Below, piece after piece: positions 1-7,670 of a stretch of 64,000 nucleotides of DNA. The position numbers and the translations under genes were made by a program. Position 1 is the stretch's first letter. Every line of letters begins with the position of its first letter. Origin of the DNA: Actinomadura luzonensis (GTDB lineage: Bacteria > Actinomycetota > Actinomycetes > Streptosporangiales > Streptosporangiaceae); assembly GCF_022664455.2 (NCBI RefSeq), contig NZ_JAKRKC020000001.1, positions 3,849,001 to 3,913,000 on the forward strand, given 5' to 3'. The notes under the pieces were generated by a model. The model was not told the DNA's origin. It saw only the letters and a program-made list of their open reading frames with translations, and did not search any database.

Positions 1-85
1 GCAGCCCGGCCGCGAGCTGCCCGGCCCCGACGAGGTGCCCGACGTGCTGAAAGGCATGGCCAGGACGTGGGGGTACCTCCCGTGA
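1..85 (+). CDS. C-terminal end of an upstream gene (partial)
   Basis: Reading from base 2 gives an open frame of 27 codons ending at TGA 83-85 (C-terminus ...RTWGYLP). Its stop overlaps the likely GTG start (82) of the glycosyltransferase in a GTGA arrangement, the coupling typical of one operon. Too little remains to name the product; a polysaccharide or glycan-related protein is only a guess from the neighbour. Confidence 0.6.
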   Translation, partial: QPGRELPGPDEVPDVLKGMARTWGYLP

Positions 86-1260
86 GGATCCGCTACATGC
101 TGCTGCACGCGTACGGCATGGGCGGCACCATCCGCACCGTGGTCAACCAGGCCAACGCGATGGCCGAGGCGGGCCACGAGGTCGAGATCGTCAGCGTGGT
201 GCGGCGGCGCGGCAAGCCGCAGTTCGCCATCGACCCGCGGGTGCGCGTGTCGGCGCTGGTCGACCAGCGTGAGGGGGTGCCCGCCGACTCGCTGGCGCGC
301 AAGGTGTGGCGGCGGGCCCGCGGCAAGATCGTCCCGTACGGCGAGTTCGCCGCCGAGTGGTTCACCGAGCGCGTCGAGGCGGCCGTGATGGACTACGTGT
401 CGTCCCTGGACGACGGCATCCTCGTCACCACCCGCCCGGCGCTCAACCTGATCTCCGCCCGCCGCGCCTCGCGCAAGGTGATCAGGGTCGCGCAGGAGCA
501 CATGAACCTCGGCGCCTACCACGAGGCCGTCCGCGAGCAGATCGCCCGCCACTACGACCGTTTCGACGCGGTGGCCGTGCTCACCGAGACCAGCCGCGCC
601 GAGTACCACGAGATCCTGGACGGCACGCCGATCGTGCGCATCCCGAACGCCGTCCACATGGAGCACCGCAAGCACTCCGACCAGAGCAACCCCGTGGTGA
701 TCGCGGCCGGGCGGCTGGTGCCGCAGAAGGGCTACGACATGCTCATCCCGGCCTTCGCCTCGGTCGCGGCGGAGCACCCGGAGTGGCGGCTGCGCATCTT
801 CGGCACCGGCCCGTCGCAGGAGCGGCTCCAGCAGCGCATCGACGAGCGCGGCATGGGCGAGCGCATCACGCTCATGGGCCGCAGCGACCGCATCCACGAG
901 GAGCTGGCCAAGGCGTCGATCTACGCGCTCAGCTCGCGCATCGAGGGCCTGCCGATGGCGATGATCGAGGCGATGGGCCACGCGCTGCCGGTCGTCGCCT
1001 TCGACTGCCCCACCGGCCCCGCCGACGTGCTGACGCCCGGCCGCGACGGCGTGCTGGTGCCGCCGCGCAACGTGGAGAAGCTGGGCGAGGAGCTGGGACG
1101 GCTGATGGGCGACCGCGAGCTGCGGCTGCGGCTCGGCGCGGCGGCGGCCGAGACCGCCCACGACTACACGCCCGAGGTCGTGATGCCGCTGTGGGAGGAG
1201 CTGTTCATGCTGCTCAGCCGCGGCCGGCCGGTGCCCGCCGACTTCGGCAGGCCCCGCTGA
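82..1260 (+). CDS. GT4-family glycosyltransferase
   Basis: About 392 residues, the usual size of a retaining GT-B glycosyltransferase. The N-terminal acceptor half begins with a hydrophobic strand and a glycine-rich loop (GMGGTIRT). The C-terminal half carries the family 4 donor-site features: GRLVPQKGYD, then SSRIEGLPMAMIEAMGHALPVV with the E-x7-E nucleotide-sugar motif, and a PTGPADVL loop. It should transfer a sugar from a nucleotide sugar to a cell-surface glycan or teichoic-acid-like acceptor at the cytoplasmic membrane face; substrate unknown. GTG 82 is preferred over GTG 67 because it overlaps the upstream stop and follows a GGGGG ribosome-binding stretch. Last gene of its operon: a hairpin follows. 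Confidence 0.85.
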   Translation: MRIRYMLLHAYGMGGTIRTVVNQANAMAEAGHEVEIVSVVRRRGKPQFAIDPRVRVSALVDQREGVPADSLARKVWRRARGKIVPYGEFAAEWFTERVEAAVMDYVSSLDDGILVTTRPALNLISARRASRKVIRVAQEHMNLGAYHEAVREQIARHYDRFDAVAVLTETSRAEYHEILDGTPIVRIPNAVHMEHRKHSDQSNPVVIAAGRLVPQKGYDMLIPAFASVAAEHPEWRLRIFGTGPSQERLQQRIDERGMGERITLMGRSDRIHEELAKASIYALSSRIEGLPMAMIEAMGHALPVVAFDCPTGPADVLTPGRDGVLVPPRNVEKLGEELGRLMGDRELRLRLGAAAAETAHDYTPEVVMPLWEELFMLLSRGRPVPADFGRPR

Positions 1261-1283
1261 ACCCCTCGAAGTCGTCAAATCGC

Positions 1284-1307
1284 GGCCTCGGCCGTATGGC
1301 CGGGGCC
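1284..1307 (+). terminator. Hairpin after the glycosyltransferase operon
   Basis: Ten-base arms (GGCCTCGGCC, GGCCGGGGCC) around a GTAT loop; the single non-Watson-Crick position is a U-G wobble in RNA. It lies 24 bases past the stop and 50 before the next gene. There is no clear U-tract, as is common in actinomycetes. Confidence 0.55.
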
Positions 1308-1356
1308 CGGCAGGAAAGACCTACCTGAGAACCGACAGGGTGATCAGGAGGCTGCC

Positions 1357-2751
1357 ATGGCCGCGTCACACAGCATGTTCCGCCGCAAACCGGTCGAGCA
1401 GATCGCGGAGGAGCACGAGGGCGAGCTGTCCCGGTCGCTGGGGCTGTGGCAGCTCACCGCGATCGGGATCGGCGGCATCATCGGCGCGGGCATCTTCGCG
1501 CTGGCGGGCGCGGTGGCCAACCAGACGGCCGGGCCGGCGGTGCTGGTGTCGTTCCTGCTGGCCGGGGTGGCCAGCGCGGCGGCGGCCTTCTCCTACGCCG
1601 AGTTCGCCGGCATGATCCCGAAGGCCGGCTCCGCCTACACCTACGGCTACGCGGTGCTCGGCGAGATCGTCGGCTGGTTCATCGGCTGGGACCTGCTGCT
1701 GGAGTACACCGCGATCGTGGCGGTGGTCGCCATCGGCATCTCCGGCTACTTCGGCTTCCTGGTGCAGGAGCTGGGCCTGAAGCTGCCCGCGTGGATGCTG
1801 GGGGCGCCGGGCACCGGCGACGGGCACGTGGTGGACCTGTTCGCGGTGGTGCTGTGCCTGCTCATCGCCTTCCTGCTGAACCGCGGGATCAAGACGGCCG
1901 CCCGGTTCGAGACCACCGTCGTCGCGATCAAGGTCGCGGTGGTGCTGGTGGTGATCGTGGTCGGGTTCTTCTTCGTCAACCCGGCCAACTACTCGCCGTT
2001 CTTCCCGTTCGGGGTCGGCGGGGCGATCACCGGCGCGGCGACGGTGTTCTTCGCGGTGTTCGGCTACGACGCGATGAGCACCGCGGCCGAGGAGTCGCGC
2101 GACGCGCGCCGGCACATGCCGAAGGCCATCATCTACTCGCTGGCCATCTCGATGGTGCTGTACGTGCTGGCCACGCTGGTGCTCACCGGCATGCAGAACT
2201 ACCGCGACATCGACCCCGAGAGCGGCTTCTCCTCGGCGTTCGCCGCCGTCGGGCTGCGGGGGCTGGCGGCGCTGATCGCGGTGGGGGCCATCATCGGCAT
2301 CCTCACCGTGATGTTCACGTTCATGCTGGGCGTCACCCGCGTGTGGTTCTCGATGAGCCGGGACGGGCTGCTGCCGGGCTGGTTCGCCCGGCTGCACCCC
2401 GTACGGCGGGTGCCGTCGCGGGTCACCTGGATCGTGGGCGTGGCCTCGGCGCTGATCGCCGGGTTCCTGCCGATCAGGGAGGCCGCCGAGCTGACCAACA
2501 TCGGCATCCTGCTGGCGTTCGTGGTGGTGTGCGCGGCGGTCATCGTGCTGCGTTACCGGCGGCCGGACCTGCACCGGGAGTTCCGCACGCCGGGCATGCC
2601 GGTGGTGCCGGCGATCGGGGTGGTGTTCTCGATCTGGCTGATCACGTTCCTGGCGCCGCTGACCTGGCTGCGCTTCGCGGTCTGGTTCGTGCTGGGGCTC
2701 GTCGTGTACTTCGCCTACAGCCGGCGGCACTCGGCGCTGAACCGGGACTGA
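1357..2751 (+). CDS. APC-superfamily amino-acid permease
   Basis: 464 residues with about 12 hydrophobic segments. The first segment carries the unwound-helix motif of the APC fold (GIGGIIGAGIFALAG, about residues 34-48). The later PKAGSAYTY and FFAVFGYDAMSTAAEE motifs place it with the cationic-amino-acid-transporter-like branch (YfnA/CAT type). It should be a secondary, probably proton-coupled importer of amino acids in the cytoplasmic membrane. The start is set by AGGAG at 1346-1350, six bases before ATG. It stands alone between a hairpin and the LuxR gene, so no substrate hint comes from context. Confidence 0.88.
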   Translation: MAASHSMFRRKPVEQIAEEHEGELSRSLGLWQLTAIGIGGIIGAGIFALAGAVANQTAGPAVLVSFLLAGVASAAAAFSYAEFAGMIPKAGSAYTYGYAVLGEIVGWFIGWDLLLEYTAIVAVVAIGISGYFGFLVQELGLKLPAWMLGAPGTGDGHVVDLFAVVLCLLIAFLLNRGIKTAARFETTVVAIKVAVVLVVIVVGFFFVNPANYSPFFPFGVGGAITGAATVFFAVFGYDAMSTAAEESRDARRHMPKAIIYSLAISMVLYVLATLVLTGMQNYRDIDPESGFSSAFAAVGLRGLAALIAVGAIIGILTVMFTFMLGVTRVWFSMSRDGLLPGWFARLHPVRRVPSRVTWIVGVASALIAGFLPIREAAELTNIGILLAFVVVCAAVIVLRYRRPDLHREFRTPGMPVVPAIGVVFSIWLITFLAPLTWLRFAVWFVLGLVVYFAYSRRHSALNRD

Positions 2752-2832
2752 GCGGGTTTTACTCCCCCCATACCATTGCGAAAGCGGACGAAAAGGGTCG
2801 AGGCATAGCCTGGTCGTGGGGGCTGATCCAAC

Positions 2833-5613
2833 ATGACCATGACCGCGGCCAACGTGTCGCCGAACGTGTCGCTGCCGGCCGAGCTCAACAGCTTCGTGGG
2901 CCGCCGACGGGAGATCGCCGAGGTGAAGCGGCTGCTGGCCGAGGCCAGGCTGGTGACGCTGGCCGGCGTCGGCGGCGTCGGCAAGTCACGGCTCGCCCTG
3001 CGGGCCGCGGTCGACCTGCGGCGGGCTTACCACGACGGCGTGTGGCTGGTGGAGCTGGCCGCGCTGGAGAGCCCGGAGCTGCTGGTGCCGACCGTGATGG
3101 AGGCGCTGCGCGTCCAGGACCGGCCGCCCCGCCCGCCCATCGAGGTGCTGGCCGAGCACCTGCGCGAACGCGAGGCGCTGGTGGTGCTGGACAACTGCGA
3201 GCACCTGCTGGACGGCTGCGCCGCCCTGGTGGAACGGCTCGTGCGGGGCGCGCCCGGCCTGCGGGTCCTCGCCACCAGCCGGCAGGCGCTCGGGGTGGCG
3301 GGCGAGCAGGTGCTGGCGGTGCCGCCGATGCCGGTGCCGGCGGTCGCCGCCGCGCCCGGCCGTACGGACCCGGGGGCGCGGCACCGGACGGCGCCGGAGG
3401 ACGACCCACGGCGCCGGACAGGACCGGACCGGGCGGGGCCGGACCCGACAGGACCGGACCCGACAGGACCGGACAGGGCGGAACACGACGGGACCGGGGA
3501 CGACGCGACGGGCCCGCCGCCGGACGGGCGGACCGACGCGGTGCGGCTGTTCGCCGAGCGGGCGCGGGCCGTGCTGCCCGGCTTCGAGCTGACCGACGCC
3601 AACCGGGACGACGTGGCCCGCGTCTGCCGGCGGCTCGACGGCATCCCGCTCGCCATCGAGCTGGCCGCCGTACGACTGCGGGCGCTGTCGGTGGAGCAGC
3701 TCCTGGAGCGGCTGGACGACCGCTTCCGGCTGCTCACCACCGGCGCCAGGACCGCGCTGCCGCGCCAGCAGACGTTGCGCTCGCTCATCGACTGGAGCTA
3801 CGGGCTGTGCACCGAGCAGGAGCGGCTGCTGTGGAGCCGGCTGTCGGTGTTCTCCGGCGGGCTGGACCTGGAGGCGGCCGAGCACGTCTGCGCCGGGGCC
3901 GGCATCGCCGCCGAGGACGTGGTGGACCTGGTGGGCGGGCTGGTCGACAAGTCGGTGCTGGCCCGTGAGGAGCACCGGCAGGCCGTGCGGTACCGGCTGC
4001 TGGAGACCATCCGCCAGTACGGGCGCGAGCGGCTGCGCGAGTCGGGCGAGGAGGCCTGGATGCGGGCCCGGCACCGCGCCTACTTCCGCGACCTGGCGGT
4101 GCGGGCGGGGCGCGAATGGTACGGACCGGGCCAGGTCACCTGGTTCGCCCGGCTCCGCGCCGACCACGGCAACCTCCGCACCGCCCTCGACTCCAGCCTC
4201 CCCACCGCTCCCTCTGACACCGGCCCCACCGGCGGCGCGCCAACCGCCCTCAGCCCCTCCCCTTCCAACCAGAAGAACCCCAACCCGAGCGATGGCGCGC
4301 CAACCGCCCTCGGCCCCTCCCCTTCCAACCAGAAGAACCCCATCCCGGGCGATGGCGGGCCAGCCGGCCTCGGCCCCTCCCCTTGCAGTCAGAAGGACCT
4401 CAGCCCGGGCGGTGGCGGGCGAGCGCCGGAAGGAGCCGGGCCGGGCGGGCCGGTGGACGACGGGTTGGTGCTGGCGACGGCGTTGCGCTTCTACTGGATC
4501 GCGGCCGGCGCGCACCGTGAGGGCCGGACCTGGCTGGGCCGCCTGCTGGCCGCCGCCCCCGCCCCCACGGCGGCCCGGGCCGAGGCGTTGTGCGTCAACG
4601 CCCGCCTGGCAGTGCTGCAGAGCGACTTCGAGATGGGCGAAGCCCTGCTGGAGGAGTGCCGGGAGCTGGCCCGCACCCTGCCGGCCCCGCTGCCGCCGGC
4701 CCCGGCCGCGTACGTGGCGGGCCTGGCCGCGCTGATGCAGGGCGACCCGCAGCGCGCCGTGGAGGAGCTGGGCGCGGCCGTCGAGGGCCATCGGGCGGAC
4801 GGCGAGGAGAGCGGCGTGGTCAACGCCCTGATGTACCTGGCCACGGCGCACGCCCTGCTGGGCCACGACGACCAGGCGATCGCCCTGTTCAAGGAGTGCC
4901 TGGCGATCTGCGAGGCGCGCCACGAGCACTGGTTCCGCTCGTACGCGCTGTGGTTGTTCGGCATCGAGACCTGGCGGCAGGGCGACCCGGCGCGCGCGGT
5001 GGAGATGGAGCGCGAGGCGATCCGGCTGAAGGAGCCGTTCGACGACCGGCTCGGCACGGCGTTGTGCGTCGAGGCGCTGGCCTGGATGGCGGCCGGGGGC
5101 GCCGGGCAGCAGCCGGCCGAGCGGGCGGCGACGTTGCTCGGGGCGTCGCAGGAGAGCTGGCGGGCGTTCGGCGGGCCGCTGTTCGGCTACCTGTCGGGCT
5201 ACCACGACGCGGCGGAGGCGGTGGCGCGGGAACGTCTCGGCGCCCGCGGGTTCGAGGCCGCCTTCCGCAAGGGCGTGGAGCTGGCTCCGGCGGACGCGCT
5301 GGCGTACGCCATGGGCCGCGGGGCCCGGCCGGCCCGCACCCGCGCCGAGGAGGCCTCGCCGCTGACCCCGCGCGAGCGGGAGATCGCCGGGCTGGTGGCC
5401 AGGGGCCTGGCCAACAAGGAGATCGCGGCCACCCTGGTGATCGCGCAGCGCACGGCCGAGGCGCATGTGGAGCACATCCTGCGCAAGCTCGGCTTCACCT
5501 CGCGGGCGCAGATCGCGGCCTGGGTCGCCGAGCAGGGCCCGCCGGAGGGCGGTGCCGGGCGGAGCCCGGAGGGGAGCGCCGGGCAGGGCCCGCCGGAGCG
5601 GAGCCTTCCGTGA
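2833..5613 (+). CDS. LuxR-family ATPase regulator with repeat insertions
   Basis: 926 residues. A short N-terminus leads into an NTPase domain with Walker A GVGGVGKS (residues 45-52, Lys51) and Walker B VVLDNCEH (117-124), and the ATSRQALG and LDGIPLAIELAA motifs of the AfsR/NB-ARC-like group. A TPR-like helical region covers about 540-840. A C-terminal LuxR helix-turn-helix begins at LTPREREIAGLVARG and includes NKEIAATL. It is predicted to be an ATP-dependent transcription activator; the target is unknown. Two low-complexity inserts are absent from the paralogue next door: about residues 172-232 (GPDPTGPDP type, with two perfect 15-base units at 3441-3470) and about 468-531 (20-residue repeats). 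The stop overlaps the next gene's GTG, so the two are probably co-translated. ATG 2839 is an alternative start. Confidence 0.85.
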   Translation: MTMTAANVSPNVSLPAELNSFVGRRREIAEVKRLLAEARLVTLAGVGGVGKSRLALRAAVDLRRAYHDGVWLVELAALESPELLVPTVMEALRVQDRPPRPPIEVLAEHLREREALVVLDNCEHLLDGCAALVERLVRGAPGLRVLATSRQALGVAGEQVLAVPPMPVPAVAAAPGRTDPGARHRTAPEDDPRRRTGPDRAGPDPTGPDPTGPDRAEHDGTGDDATGPPPDGRTDAVRLFAERARAVLPGFELTDANRDDVARVCRRLDGIPLAIELAAVRLRALSVEQLLERLDDRFRLLTTGARTALPRQQTLRSLIDWSYGLCTEQERLLWSRLSVFSGGLDLEAAEHVCAGAGIAAEDVVDLVGGLVDKSVLAREEHRQAVRYRLLETIRQYGRERLRESGEEAWMRARHRAYFRDLAVRAGREWYGPGQVTWFARLRADHGNLRTALDSSLPTAPSDTGPTGGAPTALSPSPSNQKNPNPSDGAPTALGPSPSNQKNPIPGDGGPAGLGPSPCSQKDLSPGGGGRAPEGAGPGGPVDDGLVLATALRFYWIAAGAHREGRTWLGRLLAAAPAPTAARAEALCVNARLAVLQSDFEMGEALLEECRELARTLPAPLPPAPAAYVAGLAALMQGDPQRAVEELGAAVEGHRADGEESGVVNALMYLATAHALLGHDDQAIALFKECLAICEARHEHWFRSYALWLFGIETWRQGDPARAVEMEREAIRLKEPFDDRLGTALCVEALAWMAAGGAGQQPAERAATLLGASQESWRAFGGPLFGYLSGYHDAAEAVARERLGARGFEAAFRKGVELAPADALAYAMGRGARPARTRAEEASPLTPREREIAGLVARGLANKEIAATLVIAQRTAEAHVEHILRKLGFTSRAQIAAWVAEQGPPEGGAGRSPEGSAGQGPPERSLP
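4234..4425 (+). repeat. In-frame 60-bp tandem repeat inside the LuxR ATPase gene
   Basis: Copies begin at 4234, 4294 and 4354, with a decayed fourth from 4414. Period exactly 60 bases, so each unit encodes 20 residues (GAPTALSPSPSNQKNPNPSD in the first). Copies 1 and 2 are almost identical and later ones diverge. The unit encodes a flexible Pro/Ser/Asn linker between the ATPase and TPR regions and is absent from the adjacent paralogue. Confidence 0.9.
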
Positions 5614-7670
5614 CCTCCCGCCTGTTCGCGGACGGCTTCGTGGGACGGCGGCACGAGCTGTCCGTGGCCAGGCGGATGTTGCACACGAGCAGGCTGCTCA
5701 CCCTCACCGGCGCGGGCGGCGTCGGCAAGACGCGCCTGGCGCTCAAGATCGCCGAGACGCTGCGGCCGGCGTTCCAGGACGTGGAGGTCGTCGAGCTGGG
5801 CGGGCTGGCCGCGGGCGAGCCGCTGGAGGCGGCGGTCGCGAGGGCGCTCGGGGTGGACCCGGGCGGCGGGGAGCCCGCGAGGGCGCTGGCCGACCACCTG
5901 TCGGGCCGGCGCACGCTGCTCGTGCTGGACGACTGCGAGCACGTGCGCGACGCGTGCGCCCGGCTGGTGGACCTGCTGCTGCGGGCCGCGCCCCGGCTGC
6001 GGGTGCTGGCGACCAGCAGGCAGACGCTCGGCGTGTACGGCGAGCAGGTGCTGACCGTGCCCGCGCTGCCGGTGCCGGAGCCGGGTCAAACGCTGCGCGA
6101 GACGGCCCGCCTGGACGCGGTGCGGCTGTTCGTGGAGCGGGCGGCGACCGTGCGCCCCGGGTTCACCCTCAACCCGGACAACGTGGCCTGCGTGACGCGG
6201 CTGGTGCGCCGCCTGGAGGGCGTCCCGCTGGCCATCGAGCTGGCCGCGGCGCGGCTGCGGACCGCGCCGCTGGAGGAGCTGGCGCGCCGGCTGGAGGAGC
6301 GGCCGGGCGCCCCGGCCGACGTGCTGGCCGCCGACGTGCCCGCCGCGCTGCCCCGCCACCGCACGCTGCGGGCGACGCTGGACTGGAGCTTCGGGCTGTG
6401 CTCGGAGCCGGAGCGGCGGCTGTGGGCGCGGTTGTCGGCCTTCCCCGGCGACATCGGCCTGGAGGCGGCCGAGGCGGTGGGCGCGGGCGGCGGCATCGAG
6501 GAGCCTGAGGTGGTGGACCTGCTGGCCGGGCTGGTGGACAAGTCGGTGCTGGCCGGCGAGCCCCGCGACGACGGGATGCGCTACCACATGCTGGAGAGCC
6601 TGCGCGCGTACGGGGCCGAGCGGCTGGAGCCCGCCGACCGCGGCCGGGTGCTGGCCCGGTACGTCCACCACCACCGCGACCTGGTGGAGCGGCACCGCAT
6701 CGACCGGGCGGTGCCCGACCAGCTCGAACGCTTCCGGCTGCTGCGCGCCGAGCTGCCCAACGTGCGGGCCGCGCTGGAGGCGGGCCTGGCCCGGGGCCCG
6801 CTGCACGAGGTGGAGCTGGGCACCGCCTCGGCCCTGTGGTGCTTCTGGCTGCTGTCCGGCGAGCCGGCCGAGGGCCGCCGCTGGCTGGAGCGGGGGCTGG
6901 CGCTGGCGCCGGAGGACGGCGTCGCGCGGGCCACGGCCCTGTGGGCGGACGGCATGCTGGCGCTGCGCCAGGGCGACCTGGCGGGGGCCGGGCCGCGCCT
7001 CGCGGAGTGCCTGGAGCTGGCCCGGCGGGCCGGGAACGAGAGCGTGCTGCCGCACGCGATCCGGGCCGCCGGGGTGGAGGCGTGCACGGCCGGGGACCCG
7101 CCGCGCGGGATGGAGCTGCTGCGCGAGGCGCTGGGCCGGTTCCGGGCGGCGGACGACGTGGACGGCGTGCTGTGCACGCTCCAGTTCGCCGCCGTGTACG
7201 GCTCGGTGGCCGACCCGGAGCAGGCGGCCGGGTTCGGGGAGGAGCTGCTGGAGCTGTGCGAGCGCCACCACGCGGTGGTCTCGCGGGCGTACGCGCAGCT
7301 CGCGCTCGGCGTGGCGCGGTGGTGTCTCGGCGACTGCCCGGGCGCGGAGGGGCTGGTGCGGGCGGCGGCCGAGTTCACCGGCGGGATCGGCGACCGGTGG
7401 GGGCTGACGCAGTGCCTGGAGGTGCTGGCCTGGGCGCAGGGGGCGCGCGGCCGGCACGAGGTGGCGGCGGGGCTGCTGGGCGCGGCCAGCAGCCTGTGGC
7501 GGGGGGCGGGCGTGGCCCCGGAGCGGTTGTGCTACCACGCGGCGGCGCACGAGCGCTGCGCCGAGGAGGCGCGGCGGGCGCTCGGGCCGCGGGCGTTCTC
7601 CGGGGCCTTCCACTCCGGGGCGCGGCTCGGCCCGGAGCGGGCGATGGGCTACGCGGCCTCCGTGGGGTGA
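5610..7670 (+). CDS. LuxR-type ATPase paralogue lacking the DNA-binding domain
   Basis: 686 residues from GTG 5610, which overlaps the previous TGA (GTGA) and follows a GGAGCGGAG site. It aligns with the preceding protein throughout: FVGRRHELSVARRML, Walker A GAGGVGKT, Walker B LVLDDCEH, ATSRQTLGVYGEQVL, LEGVPLAIELAAARL, then a TPR-like C-terminal half. It stops after the helical region (ending AMGYAASVG) and has no LTPRE-type helix-turn-helix. It probably arose by tandem duplication. It may act as an ATP-dependent partner or modulator of its HTH-bearing twin, or be a decaying copy. Its 3' end overlaps the convergent rhamnosidase gene by 22 bases. Confidence 0.82.
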   Translation: MTSRLFADGFVGRRHELSVARRMLHTSRLLTLTGAGGVGKTRLALKIAETLRPAFQDVEVVELGGLAAGEPLEAAVARALGVDPGGGEPARALADHLSGRRTLLVLDDCEHVRDACARLVDLLLRAAPRLRVLATSRQTLGVYGEQVLTVPALPVPEPGQTLRETARLDAVRLFVERAATVRPGFTLNPDNVACVTRLVRRLEGVPLAIELAAARLRTAPLEELARRLEERPGAPADVLAADVPAALPRHRTLRATLDWSFGLCSEPERRLWARLSAFPGDIGLEAAEAVGAGGGIEEPEVVDLLAGLVDKSVLAGEPRDDGMRYHMLESLRAYGAERLEPADRGRVLARYVHHHRDLVERHRIDRAVPDQLERFRLLRAELPNVRAALEAGLARGPLHEVELGTASALWCFWLLSGEPAEGRRWLERGLALAPEDGVARATALWADGMLALRQGDLAGAGPRLAECLELARRAGNESVLPHAIRAAGVEACTAGDPPRGMELLREALGRFRAADDVDGVLCTLQFAAVYGSVADPEQAAGFGEELLELCERHHAVVSRAYAQLALGVARWCLGDCPGAEGLVRAAAEFTGGIGDRWGLTQCLEVLAWAQGARGRHEVAAGLLGAASSLWRGAGVAPERLCYHAAAHERCAEEARRALGPRAFSGAFHSGARLGPERAMGYAASVG

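Noticed and set aside
4234..4425. 60-bp units as a CRISPR array
   Set aside because: No unique spacers; the period preserves the reading frame and the repeats translate as a linker.
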